Shown one piece after another: positions 41,399-52,231 of a stretch of DNA of 64,000 nucleotides. The translations under genes were made by a program, and so were the position numbers. The stretch comes from Alphaproteobacteria bacterium (lineage in GTDB: Bacteria > Pseudomonadota > Alphaproteobacteria > Micropepsales > Micropepsaceae). The stretch covers positions 310,001 to 374,000 of the forward strand of contig JAFARO010000004.1 of NCBI GenBank assembly GCA_019245415.1. The letters run 5' to 3'. The notes below the pieces were generated by a model. That model worked only from the letters and a program-made list of their open reading frames with translations. It was not told where the DNA came from and made no database searches. Each line of letters begins with the position of its first letter. Positions within the stretch are counted from its first letter, which is position 1.

Positions 41399-43429
41399 CT
41401 ACGCCGCCGCCTTCCTGGCGTTCACCACCTGGTCGGCGAGCTTGCCACTCAGTTCGGCCAGATGATCGAAGCGCATCTCGAAGGTGCCCACCCCTTGGGT
41501 CAGCGAGCGCAGGTCGATGATCAGATCGGCGAGCTCGGATTGCGGCATCTGCGCCTCGACCGTGTCCCACCCCTTCCAGCCGTCGCGGGCGTCGAAGCCC
41601 ATGAGCTGGCCGCGGCGGCTGCTCACCACCTGGTTGGCCTTGGCAGTGGCGTCGCTCGGCACATGGATGCGCACATGCATGATGGGCTCGAGCAGCACCG
41701 GGGCGCAGTTGGGCATGCCTTCCTGCATGGCGATGCGGCCCGCGGTCTGGAACGCCGCGTCGGAGGAGTCGACGGCATGATAGGAGCCGTCGATCAGGGC
41801 GACCGAGACGTCCACCACCGGAAATCCCAGCGGCCCGCTCTTGAGATATTCGACGACGCCCTTCTCCACCGATGGGATCCATTGCCGCGGCACCACGCCG
41901 CCCTTGACCTGGTCGAGGAAGACGAAGTCGCTGCCGCGCGGCAGCGGCTTGATCTCGATGATGACGTCGCCGAACTGCCCGTGTCCGCCGGACTGGCGTT
42001 TGTGGCGGCCATGCTGGGTCGTGCCGCGCTTGATCGTTTCCTTGTAGGGAACGCGCGGACGATGGGTGTTGAGCTTGAGGCCGTATTTGCTCTCCAGCCT
42101 TTCGACCGCGACCTTGAGGTGGATCTCGCCCTGGCCTTCCAGCGCCATCTCCTGCAGCTCGGCATTCTGGTCGAAGACGAGCGAGGGGTCTTCCTCGCGC
42201 AGCTTGGCGATCGCCGCGGTCAGCTTGACCTCGTCCTTGCGGTCGGCGGCCTCGATCGCCAGCCGATAGACCGGCGTCAGGTGCTCGATCGCCGGCGCCG
42301 CGGGTACTCTCTTGTTGCTCGACAGCAGGTCGCCGGTCGCCACCCCTTCCAGGCGGGCCAGCGCCACGGTATCGCCGGCATGCGCTTCCGAAAGCTTGGT
42401 CTGCGCCTCGCCCTTCAGCGCGAAGATGCCGCCGACGCGCGCATCGCCGCCCGACGCGGTGTGGAGCACGGCGCCGTCCTTCAGGCTTCCGGCCATCACC
42501 CGCGCCAGCGACAGCTTGCCGCCATGCGTCGAGTGGAACGTCTTGAGCACCTGCACGACCGCATCGCCGCCGGCTTCGAGACTCATGCGCTTGGCGGCGG
42601 CGCCGACTTGCGGGACCTCATGGCGCAGCGCCTTGAGCAGCCGCTCGACGCCGGCATTGGTCTCGGCCGAACCGAGCAGCGCCGGCACGATCAGCCCGTC
42701 CGCGAACTCGCGCGTCAAATCGGCGAACACCTCGTCGCGCGGCGGCTCGATGTCGGAGAGCAGCTCTTCCATCAGGTGCTCGTCGTAATCGGCGAGCTTC
42801 TCGAGCATGGCGAAGCGCTCGGCTTTTTCGGTGTCCTTGTCGTCGATGTCCACCAGCTGCGGCGCGGCGCCGGGCTTGAACACCCAGGCGCGCTCGAGCG
42901 CTAGATCAACGAAGCCCGTCACGGTGCTGCCATCCACGATCGGGATTTGGCGCACCAGCAGCGGCGTGTCGCTCACCTCGCGCAGCGCCTCCAGCACCTC
43001 GCGCAGGCCGGCATCGGCCTTGTCCAGCTTGTTGACGAACAGCATGTGCGGGATGCGCCGGTCGCTCAGCCGCTTCAAATAGGGCTTGAGCATCTGCATC
43101 TTCGCAGGCTCGGGCTCGCACACCACCACCGCCGCGTCGATGCCGGGAAGGACATTGAGCGTGTCCTGCAGGAATTCGATGGAGCCGGGACAGTCGAGAA
43201 AGGTGAAGCTCTGGTCGAGGTAGCGGGCGGTGGCGCAATTGACTTCCACGCCCATCTGGCGGGCGCGCGCTTCGGCGCTTGCATCGCCCACCGTGTTCTT
43301 CTGCGCAACGGCGCCCTTCCTCTGGATTGCGCCGGCGGCGAAGAGAATGCTCTCGAGCAGCGTGGTCTTGCCGCTGCCATAGGGTCCTACCAGGGCCACT
43401 GTGCGTGGCCCTTTTCCTCCATTTGTCAC
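41399..43429 (-). CDS. elongation factor G-like translational GTPase (EF-G2 type)
   Basis: About 676 residues with the EF-G domain order. The G domain has the P-loop GPYGSGKTT instead of the canonical GHVDHGKTT, the switch-II region FLDCPGSIEFLQD and the guanine motif NKLDKAD. Domain II, III (EGQGEIHLKVAVERLE), IV (GRHKRQSGGHGQFGDV) and V (EPIMHVRIHVPSDATAKANQVVSSRRGQLMG, in parts) follow. Unusual P-loop and sparse C-terminal conservation place it with the second EF-G-like paralogue of alphaproteobacteria rather than FusA. Start is uncertain: GTG 43429 has a GGAGG site; ATG 43441 and ATG 43495 are alternatives. Confidence 0.85.
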   Translation of the reverse strand: MTNGGKGPRTVALVGPYGSGKTTLLESILFAAGAIQRKGAVAQKNTVGDASAEARARQMGVEVNCATARYLDQSFTFLDCPGSIEFLQDTLNVLPGIDAAVVVCEPEPAKMQMLKPYLKRLSDRRIPHMLFVNKLDKADAGLREVLEALREVSDTPLLVRQIPIVDGSTVTGFVDLALERAWVFKPGAAPQLVDIDDKDTEKAERFAMLEKLADYDEHLMEELLSDIEPPRDEVFADLTREFADGLIVPALLGSAETNAGVERLLKALRHEVPQVGAAAKRMSLEAGGDAVVQVLKTFHSTHGGKLSLARVMAGSLKDGAVLHTASGGDARVGGIFALKGEAQTKLSEAHAGDTVALARLEGVATGDLLSSNKRVPAAPAIEHLTPVYRLAIEAADRKDEVKLTAAIAKLREEDPSLVFDQNAELQEMALEGQGEIHLKVAVERLESKYGLKLNTHRPRVPYKETIKRGTTQHGRHKRQSGGHGQFGDVIIEIKPLPRGSDFVFLDQVKGGVVPRQWIPSVEKGVVEYLKSGPLGFPVVDVSVALIDGSYHAVDSSDAAFQTAGRIAMQEGMPNCAPVLLEPIMHVRIHVPSDATAKANQVVSSRRGQLMGFDARDGWKGWDTVEAQMPQSELADLIIDLRSLTQGVGTFEMRFDHLAELSGKLADQVVNARKAAA

Positions 43430-43581
43430 GACCGCCTCCATCACCCTGTAAGCAAGGGCGGCGAGGCGCGGCGGGCGCTTCATTTCCCAAGGCATTGGGC
43501 GGCGTCACGCGCCCCGCGAAAACGAATGCTCGCGCCGTTGCGCGAGCTTGGCAAGGCCTTGACGGCAAGGCGGGCGGCGCC

Positions 43582-44135
43582 TCAGCGGGGCGCGCTGCCA
43601 AATGTTGCCGGCTCGAGCTTGCGGCGCGACAGCCCCTCGACCATCTCCTCCAGCACTTGGATGAGCGCGGCGCGATCCTGGCGCCTCACCGCACCTTCGA
43701 CCAGCGTGTTGAGGAACGCCGACGCCGCCAGCAATCCGACCGGCGCCTTCAAGGTCAGGAACAGGGGAACGCGCGTGCGCACCCAAGCCGCGACCGCGCC
43801 GGGAAGCTCGGGAAAGCCGAGCGCCTCGCGACGCAGCAGCACGATCTGCACCCCGGTGCCTTCCTGGAAGCCCGGCGGATTGCCCTTGGTCTTGGGGATG
43901 AGGACGATGCCCGAGCGGTCCGGCCGCCAGGCGTCGGAAAGCGTCGCGGTGAGTTTCCAGCCGCACTCGAAATCGCGGCAGGTCCCGGGCCGCGTGGCAT
44001 AGATCGCGCAAAGTCCGCCGCCATCGAGATTGGGACAGCGCACGCCCGCAAGCTTCTTCAGCTCGGCAGCTTCGATGTGCAGCTCGCTGCAGCACACCGT
44101 GCAGCCGCCGCAAACGCGTCCGGGGACGAGGGGCA

Positions 44136-44136
<1 letters not shown>
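43582..44136 (-). CDS. YkgJ-family cysteine-cluster protein
   Basis: A 184-residue protein. The N-terminus carries a cysteine cluster (Cys9, Cys12, Cys15 and Cys16 in RVCGGCTVCC, then CPNL, LCAIYATRP and CRDFECGW) that could hold a metal, as in the YkgJ/CxxCxxCC family. The remaining 130 residues are helical. The start overlaps the stop of the aminotransferase gene (ATGA). Function unknown. Confidence 0.87.
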
Positions 44137-45870
<1,734 letters not shown>

Positions 45871-45894
45871 CGGATATTTCTCCGGTGCGGGATT

Positions 45895-46242
45895 TCATTC
45901 GAACTTCGTGAAGGCGAAGAAGGCGGCAAGGCAAAGCAGCGCGAACGCCACCATGTGATTCCAGCGCAGCGACTCGCCCAGATACGTCACCGAGAACACC
46001 GCGAAGACGGCCAGCGTGATCAGCTCCTGCATGGTCTTGAGCTGGGCTGCGGAATAGATGCGATAGCCGAAATGGTTGGCCGGCACCGCCAGACAGTATT
46101 CGAAGAAGGCGATGCCCCAGCCGATGAGGACGAGCAGCCAGAGGGGGGTGTTGGGAAAGCGCAGCTGTCCGTACCAGGCGAAGGTCATGAAGATGTTGGA
46201 GCCGCACAGCAGCAGGACGGGCAGGATTCTGGCCATGGTCAT
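45895..46242 (-). CDS. DMT-family (DUF486) membrane protein
   Basis: A 115-residue protein with four hydrophobic helices, starting MARILPVLLLCGSNIFMTFAWYG and containing YCLAVPANHFGYRIYSAAQLKTMQE in parts, the signature of the DUF486 group of the drug/metabolite transporter superfamily. Such four-helix proteins usually dimerise. Substrate unknown. Confidence 0.9.
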   Translation of the reverse strand: MTMARILPVLLLCGSNIFMTFAWYGQLRFPNTPLWLLVLIGWGIAFFEYCLAVPANHFGYRIYSAAQLKTMQELITLAVFAVFSVTYLGESLRWNHMVAFALLCLAAFFAFTKFE

Positions 46243-46354
46243 TGCTTGTAAACCTCACGCGAACGTGTCCCGCGCGGTTTTCGGACGGCACCGCGCTTCG
46301 TGGACCCGGCATTACGACAATGCTATGTTTTGGCTGCAAGATGGGGAGGCCATC

Positions 46355-46918
46355 ATGAGAGTCCTTCCAGCCGCGTTGTTCACAGCTCTCGCTTTGTGCA
46401 CGGGGCCGTCCCTGGCCGCGGTCACCGTGCTCGGCCCCGGTCCCGCACAGGAGTGCTACCGCCTGGCCGAAGACGGCGGCGATCCGGTCGAGGGCATCAA
46501 ACAGTGCACATCGGCGCTCGACGACTCCGCGCTCTCCCCGGTCGACCGCGCGGCCACCATGGTCAATCGCGGCGTGCTGCATCTGGCGCGGCGCGAATAT
46601 ACCGCGGGTTTCAGGGACATCGATGCCGGCATCGCGCTCAGTCCGGCGCTTGCGGACGGCTATGTCGATCGCGGCGCGGCGCTGATCTCGATGGGGCGCT
46701 ACGACGAGGCGCTGGCGGATCTCAACAAAGGCATCTCGCTCGGGCCCCACCAGCCGCAGAAAGCCTATTACGACCGCGCCATCGTCGACGAGCACAATGG
46801 CGACATCCGCGCGGCCTACAACGACTACCGCAAAGCCTTGGACCTGCAGCCCGATTTCGCGCTCGCCGCGGAGGAGTTGAAACGCTTCCGCGTCGTTCAT
46901 CCCAAGACCGGCATCTGA
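46355..46918 (+). CDS. exported TPR-repeat protein
   Basis: A 187-residue protein; signal peptide residues 1-20 (LCTGPSLAA). The mature part has about three TPR-like helix pairs with the usual small-residue pattern: NRGVLHLARREYTAGFRDID, DRGAALISMGRYDEALADLN and DRAIVDEHNGDIRAAYNDYR. It is likely periplasmic. GGGGAGG gives a strong ribosome site at ATG 46355. Partner unknown. Confidence 0.85.
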   Translation: MRVLPAALFTALALCTGPSLAAVTVLGPGPAQECYRLAEDGGDPVEGIKQCTSALDDSALSPVDRAATMVNRGVLHLARREYTAGFRDIDAGIALSPALADGYVDRGAALISMGRYDEALADLNKGISLGPHQPQKAYYDRAIVDEHNGDIRAAYNDYRKALDLQPDFALAAEELKRFRVVHPKTGI

Positions 46919-47055
46919 GGCTGGCGCGGTTGCCGCGAATTAAGCTGCGCGTGACAGATCGTTACAATTTGTGGGTTGAGCGGCGCGCGCATCGGATTCA
47001 CATTCGCTGCGGGCTCGCGCTTTTCGGCGTTCCCCAGTGACAGGCGCGGGCAGAA

Positions 47056-47109
47056 GGGCGGCCGGCGCCATCTCGATGCCCCCACATCGGACAGTGACCC
47101 CGGCCGCCC
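47056..47109 (+). promoter_or_regulatory. nested inverted repeat upstream of the efflux gene
   Basis: GGGCGGCCGG (47056-47065) pairs with CCGGCCGCCC (47100-47109). Inside, CGATG (47074-47078) pairs with CATCG (47085-47089) over a CCCCCA loop. It sits in the 311-base gap (46919-47229) between the TPR gene and the efflux gene, about 120 bases before the latter's start. No T tract follows. The rest of the gap shows nothing I can identify. Confidence 0.4.
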
Positions 47110-47229
47110 AATTCCCGCCGCATTTGACCGCTGGTTTGGAGACCGCCTCCGTCGGTATTCCGGGGCTTGTGTTGTGCCGCAACCCGCCTATGTAGGAGCG
47201 GGGCGGCTGTGATTGCGAGCGAGTTGTCG

Positions 47230-48738
47230 ATGACATTCTTTCTGCGCGTCTTGTCGCTGAGCGCTGCCACGGCGGCGCTCGCGGCCTGTTCCACCGAGCC
47301 GCCGCAGCCGATCAAGCCGGCGGAGATGCCCAAAAGCTTCTCGGCGCCGATGACAAAGGCCGACCAGGTCTGGCCGTCGCCCGACTGGTGGACGGGATTT
47401 GCGAGCGACGAACTCACCGCGCTGGAGACGACGGCTCAGACAAGCAATCTCGATCTCGCCGCGGCCGCCGCGCGCGTCGAACAGGCTCGCGGCCAGACCG
47501 GCATCTCGGCAGCCGCCTTGTTCCCCGCGGTCGATCTTCAGGCGTCCGCGACACGCGCCGGCGCCAAGCAATCCGTTGTCGGCGTCGGCGGAACGGGCGG
47601 CAGCCATGTCGGTGGCGGCAGCGGGCCGCACGCGACCTCGGGTACGATCAACACCGTCGGCAACACCTTCGGCGTGTCGCTGAACGCGAGTTACGAACTC
47701 GATTTCTGGGGCCTGGCCCGCGACAACCTCCGCGCCGCGCAGAACACCGCGCGCGCGGCGCTCTATGCCCAGCGCGTGGTGGCGCTGACGGTGACCTCGG
47801 ACGTCGCCGACACCTATCTGGATGTGCTCGCCTTGCGCGACCGCCTCGCCATCGCGAGGAACAATGTCGACGCCGCCAAGCGCATTCTCACCATCACCGA
47901 AGCCAAGGTGACCAACGGCATCTCCTCCAATCTCGATCTGGCGCAGCAGCGCGCCATCGTCGCGCAGGTCCAATCGACGGTGCCGTCGCTCGAAGAGCAG
48001 GAGCGCGAGGCGCGCTATGCGCTCGCCGTGCTCGAGGGCCGCGCGCCAGAGGGCTTCGACGTCAAGGCGCAGACCATCAACGGCATCGTCGCGCCCCCGG
48101 TGGCGCCGGACATGCCGTCGGCGCTGCTGGTGCGCCGCCCCGACATCGCCGCGGCGGAAGCCAATCTCGTCTCCGCCCATGCCAGCCTCGATGCCGCCCG
48201 CGCCGCGTTCTTGCCCGCGATCGGATTGACGGCGCAGGGCGGCTACACCAATCCGCAGATCGGCTCGCTGTTCAATCCGGAGAGTCTGGCCTGGAGCATC
48301 GGCGCGCAGCTGCTGCAGACCATCTTCGACGGCGGCGTGAAGAGCTCCCAGACGGACATCGCCCGCGCCCGCGAGACCGAGCTCGTCGCGGATTATCGCA
48401 GCACCGTGTTCAACGCGCTCTCGGATACCGAAAGCGCGCTCGGCCAGGTCTCGAGCCTCGCCGCGCAGGAAGGCTTCGTCACCGAGCAGGTGAAGAACGC
48501 CGCCGAAGCGTTCCGCATCGCCGAGCTGCAATACCGCGAAGGCGTCGCCGACCTGCTGTCGGTGCTGCAGACGCAGCAGGCGCTGTTCACCGCACAGGAC
48601 ACGCTGGTGCAGATCAAGCTGGCGCGGCTGCAGGCCGGCGTCAGCCTCTATCGCGCCCTGGGCGGCGGCTGGACAATCGGCCAGGACAAGGACGCGCCGA
48701 CGCGCAACGACTTCAACCCGCTGCCGATCCCGTTGTAG
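47230..48738 (+). CDS. outer-membrane efflux lipoprotein (NodT/RND type)
   Basis: A 502-residue outer-membrane factor of the TolC superfamily, NodT subgroup. The signal peptide ends in the lipobox LAAC with Cys20. The mature protein has the typical long coiled coils: LDLAAAAARVEQARGQ, VALTVTSDVADTYLDVLALRD and ISSNLDLAQQRAIVAQ, with the gap strand PDIAAAEANLVSAHA in the second half. A Gly/Ser/His-rich stretch near residues 120-135 is unusual. No inner-membrane pump or periplasmic adaptor lies beside it, so it may serve a system encoded elsewhere. Confidence 0.92.
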   Translation: MTFFLRVLSLSAATAALAACSTEPPQPIKPAEMPKSFSAPMTKADQVWPSPDWWTGFASDELTALETTAQTSNLDLAAAAARVEQARGQTGISAAALFPAVDLQASATRAGAKQSVVGVGGTGGSHVGGGSGPHATSGTINTVGNTFGVSLNASYELDFWGLARDNLRAAQNTARAALYAQRVVALTVTSDVADTYLDVLALRDRLAIARNNVDAAKRILTITEAKVTNGISSNLDLAQQRAIVAQVQSTVPSLEEQEREARYALAVLEGRAPEGFDVKAQTINGIVAPPVAPDMPSALLVRRPDIAAAEANLVSAHASLDAARAAFLPAIGLTAQGGYTNPQIGSLFNPESLAWSIGAQLLQTIFDGGVKSSQTDIARARETELVADYRSTVFNALSDTESALGQVSSLAAQEGFVTEQVKNAAEAFRIAELQYREGVADLLSVLQTQQALFTAQDTLVQIKLARLQAGVSLYRALGGGWTIGQDKDAPTRNDFNPLPIPL

Positions 48739-48759
48739 GGACGCCGGCAACCGCCACGG

Positions 48760-48966
48760 TGTCATCCCCGGCCGAGCGTAACGAAGTGGAGCGAGGGGAA
48801 GGGGACCCAGGTGGTAACGCTAGCGCGGTTTCGAAAAAGATGCGCTGAGCAAGCTTTTCGAGAATCTTCCGCCGTCGATACCTGGGTCCCCTTCCCCTCG
48901 CAGCGCGTTCTCAACGCCTCAGTAGATTTCTAAATCTGCGCCCGCGCTGCTCGGCCGGGGATGACA
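48760..48966. repeat. intergenic palindromic repeat, TGTCATCCCCGGCC type, copy 2
   Basis: Outer ends TGTCATCCCCGGCCGAG and CTCGGCCGGGGATGACA are inverted, and the inner GGGGACCCAGGT and ACCTGGGTCCCCTTCCC mirror one another. It is about 207 bases long and matches the copy at 16696-16865. It fills the gap between the efflux gene and the aldo/keto reductase gene. Confidence 0.85.
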
Positions 48967-48981
48967 ATCGAAGCAGCGTCG

Positions 48982-49965
<984 letters not shown>

Positions 49966-50084
49966 CGCGCGCTCCTTTAAGGATGTGGGATGCTAGTTCA
50001 TTGCCGTGGCCAAGCACACCGCTTAACCTGTGGCGCAGGATTCGCTGTCGTGCGGGGGGCCGCCGCGGCAGTCTGGGGGGTACG

Positions 50085-50222
50085 ATGAAGACCCGAAGAA
50101 TGAAGAAGCCTTTGCGTGGGACGAAGCCACGTGCCCATTTGAGCGCGCCCTTCCGGCGCGCGCCCGGCGCGTCGCCGCGCAGCGCGCCCGAACGCCGCCG
50201 CTCCCGGCCGGGGCGGGGGTAG
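50085..50222 (+). CDS. possible small basic peptide (45 aa)
   Basis: ATG 50085 follows a GGGGGG run and opens a 45-codon frame rich in Arg, Lys and Pro (begins MKTRRMKKPLRGTKPRAHLS). The 420-base gap between the aldo/keto reductase and acyl-CoA dehydrogenase genes otherwise holds only a palindromic repeat. High-GC sequence easily gives Arg/Pro-rich frames by chance, so this is weak. Confidence 0.25.
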   Translation: MKTRRMKKPLRGTKPRAHLSAPFRRAPGASPRSAPERRRSRPGRG

Positions 50223-50241
50223 TATTTCACTCAAGCCATCA

Positions 50242-50324
50242 ACCGTCATCGCCCGCTTCATGCGGGCGACCCATTTTCCTTTGCTGACAAATTGGGTCGC
50301 CCGGACAAGCCGGGCGATGACGGT
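50242..50324. repeat. intergenic palindromic repeat, CGTCATCGCCCG type, copy 2
   Basis: Ends ACCGTCATCGCCCG and CGGGCGATGACGGT are inverted, with GCGGGCGACCCATTT and AAATTGGGTCGCCCG inside. It shares TGGGTCGCCCGGACAAGCC and the following GGGCGATGACGG with the copies at 11009-11107 and 53392-53489. Confidence 0.87.
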
Positions 50325-50385
50325 GGAAAGATAGTCGCTCGTCATTTGCCTCTATCTCCTTTGCGCGCCACTATGGCGTCTTGAG

Positions 50386-51540
50386 GTGCAGGGCGTGCCC
50401 GGTTTCGATTTTCCTCCTTTCGATCTGCCGCCGGAGGCACAGGCGTTGCGCGGCGAGGTGCGCGCGTTCCTCGCCGAGGAGCTTGCCGGCAAACCGGCCG
50501 TGGAGCGCGCGCGGTCGTGGTCGGGCGGCAGCCGCGAATTCAGCAGGCGCTTGGGCGCGCGCGGCTGGATCGGCATGACGTGGCCGAGGAAATACGGCGG
50601 CCACGAACGCTCCTATGCCGAACGCTATGTCGTGATCGAGGAATTGCTCGTCGCGGGCGCGCCGGTCGGATCGCATTGGGTCGCCGATCGCCAGAGCGGG
50701 CCGCTTCTGCTGCGCTTCGGCACCGAGGAGCAGCGCCAGCGCCTGCTGCCGCGGATCGCGCGCGGCGAACTGTGTTTCTGCATCGGCATGAGCGAGCCCG
50801 GCGCGGGCTCCGATCTGGCGGCCGTGCGCACCCGGGCCCGCCGCGTCGACGGCGGCTGGAAGGTGAGCGGCCAGAAGATCTGGACCTCCAATGCGCAGCA
50901 TGCCGATTGGATGATCGCCCTGGTGCGCACCGGCGATGCCGAACAGCGCCACGCGGGCCTCAGTCAGCTCCTGATCGACATGAAGACGGCGGGTGTCACC
51001 GTAAAGCCCATCGCCAATCTGACCGGCGAGAGCCATTTCAACGAGGTCTTCCTCGACGATGCCTTCGTGCCGGAAAGCATGCTGATCGGCGCGGAGGGCG
51101 ATGGCTGGCGCCAGGTCGGCGCGGAACTCGCCTATGAGCGCAGTGGGCCCGAGCGTTATCTCTCCAGCATCCGCGTGCTGCTCGAATTCCTGCGGGTGGT
51201 CGGCGATGCGCCGAGCGAAGCCGAGCGGCTACTGATCGGCGAGATGACGGCGCGGATGTGGACCTTGCGGCAGATGTCGCTCTCCGTCGTCGGCAAGCTG
51301 GCGGCGGGCGAGAACCCCGCGGTCGCGGCGGCCGTGGTGAAGGATCTCGGCACCTCGCTGGAACAGGACATCCCGCGCGCGGTGCAAGCGCTGGCCCGGC
51401 CCGATTGCGATCTATCCGGCGACGATCCCTTCCAGCGCACGCTCTGGTACCTGCTGCAGACCTCGCCGTCGTTCTCTCTTCGCGGCGGCACCAGGGAAAT
51501 TCTGCGCGGCATCATCGCGCGCGAATTGGGGCTGCGATGA
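50386..51540 (+). CDS. acyl-CoA dehydrogenase, subunit 1
   Basis: A 384-residue flavoprotein. N-terminal helices have GARGWIGMTWPRKYGGHERS; the middle domain has CFCIGMSEPGAGSDLAAVRT and VSGQKIWTSNAQHADWM, the FAD and substrate region; the C-terminal part ends in LRGGTREILRGIIARELGL. This is the FadE26-like type that works as a heteromer with a second, divergent dehydrogenase, often on steroid or branched side chains. No ATG fits the N-terminus: GTG 50386 or GTG 50395 is the start. The second-subunit gene overlaps by four bases. Confidence 0.92.
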   Translation: MQGVPGFDFPPFDLPPEAQALRGEVRAFLAEELAGKPAVERARSWSGGSREFSRRLGARGWIGMTWPRKYGGHERSYAERYVVIEELLVAGAPVGSHWVADRQSGPLLLRFGTEEQRQRLLPRIARGELCFCIGMSEPGAGSDLAAVRTRARRVDGGWKVSGQKIWTSNAQHADWMIALVRTGDAEQRHAGLSQLLIDMKTAGVTVKPIANLTGESHFNEVFLDDAFVPESMLIGAEGDGWRQVGAELAYERSGPERYLSSIRVLLEFLRVVGDAPSEAERLLIGEMTARMWTLRQMSLSVVGKLAAGENPAVAAAVVKDLGTSLEQDIPRAVQALARPDCDLSGDDPFQRTLWYLLQTSPSFSLRGGTREILRGIIARELGLR

Positions 51541-52229
51541 GCGAGCTGCGCGCGCTGCTGGCCCGAACCACCGAACAGGTGCTGTCGCAGACGCCCGATT
51601 GGGCCGCGGTCGCGCAGGCCGGGCTCGACAAGGTGCTGGTGCCTGAGAGCTGGGGCGGATTCGGCGGCTCCTGGGAGGACGCGCTGATCGTCATCCGCGC
51701 TTTGGGCTATCACGCGGTCGACCTGCCCCTGGCCGAAGCCATCCTGGATAGCGTTCGCGTCGAGGAGCGCGATCTCCATACGGCGATGATGGTGGCGGCG
51801 AAGATGGCGGGCGCACTTTCGGCCGCGCTCGATCTGTCGGTCGAATACACCCGCCAGCGCCAGCAATTCGGCAAGCCCTTGGCGAGCTTCCAGGCGATTC
51901 AGCAGCAGCTCGCGATCTTCGCCGAAGAGGCCGCAGCCGCGAACATGGCCGCGGCGGCGGCATTCCGCGCGGCGGATAGAGGCGGCGCTGCGTTCGAGAT
52001 CGCCTGCGCCAAGCTGCGCGCCAACCAGGCCGCGCGCATCTCCACCGCCATCGCGCACCAGGTGCACGGCGCCATGGGCTTCACCTCCGAATATCGGCTG
52101 CACCATCTGACGCGGCGGCTGTGGAAGTGGAGCTCCGAGCAGGGCAACGAACGCTTCTGGGCCGACCGCATCGGCGCGCAAGTCGCGCAGCGCGGCGCCG
52201 CCAATTTCTGGGCGGATCTGACGCGGTAG
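51537..52229 (+). CDS. acyl-CoA dehydrogenase, subunit 2, lacking the middle beta domain
   Basis: A 231-residue protein where members of this subunit type usually have about 340-370. The N-terminal helical domain ends at LPLAEAIL (about residue 70), and the next recognisable block, MVAAKMAGALSAALDL at about 85, already belongs to the C-terminal helical domain (TRQRQQFGKPLASFQAIQQQLA, HQVHGAMGFTSEYRLHHL). The roughly 110-residue beta domain between them, which contacts FAD and substrate, is missing without a frame break. Start ATG overlaps subunit 1. It may be an assembly partner that no longer binds flavin alone. Confidence 0.87.
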   Translation: MSELRALLARTTEQVLSQTPDWAAVAQAGLDKVLVPESWGGFGGSWEDALIVIRALGYHAVDLPLAEAILDSVRVEERDLHTAMMVAAKMAGALSAALDLSVEYTRQRQQFGKPLASFQAIQQQLAIFAEEAAAANMAAAAAFRAADRGGAAFEIACAKLRANQAARISTAIAHQVHGAMGFTSEYRLHHLTRRLWKWSSEQGNERFWADRIGAQVAQRGAANFWADLTR

Positions 52230-52231
52230 CG

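Noticed and set aside
46976..47212. 78-codon plus-strand frame before the efflux gene
   Set aside because: Gly/Arg-rich, no ribosome site, and overlaps the nested hairpin; nothing supports coding.
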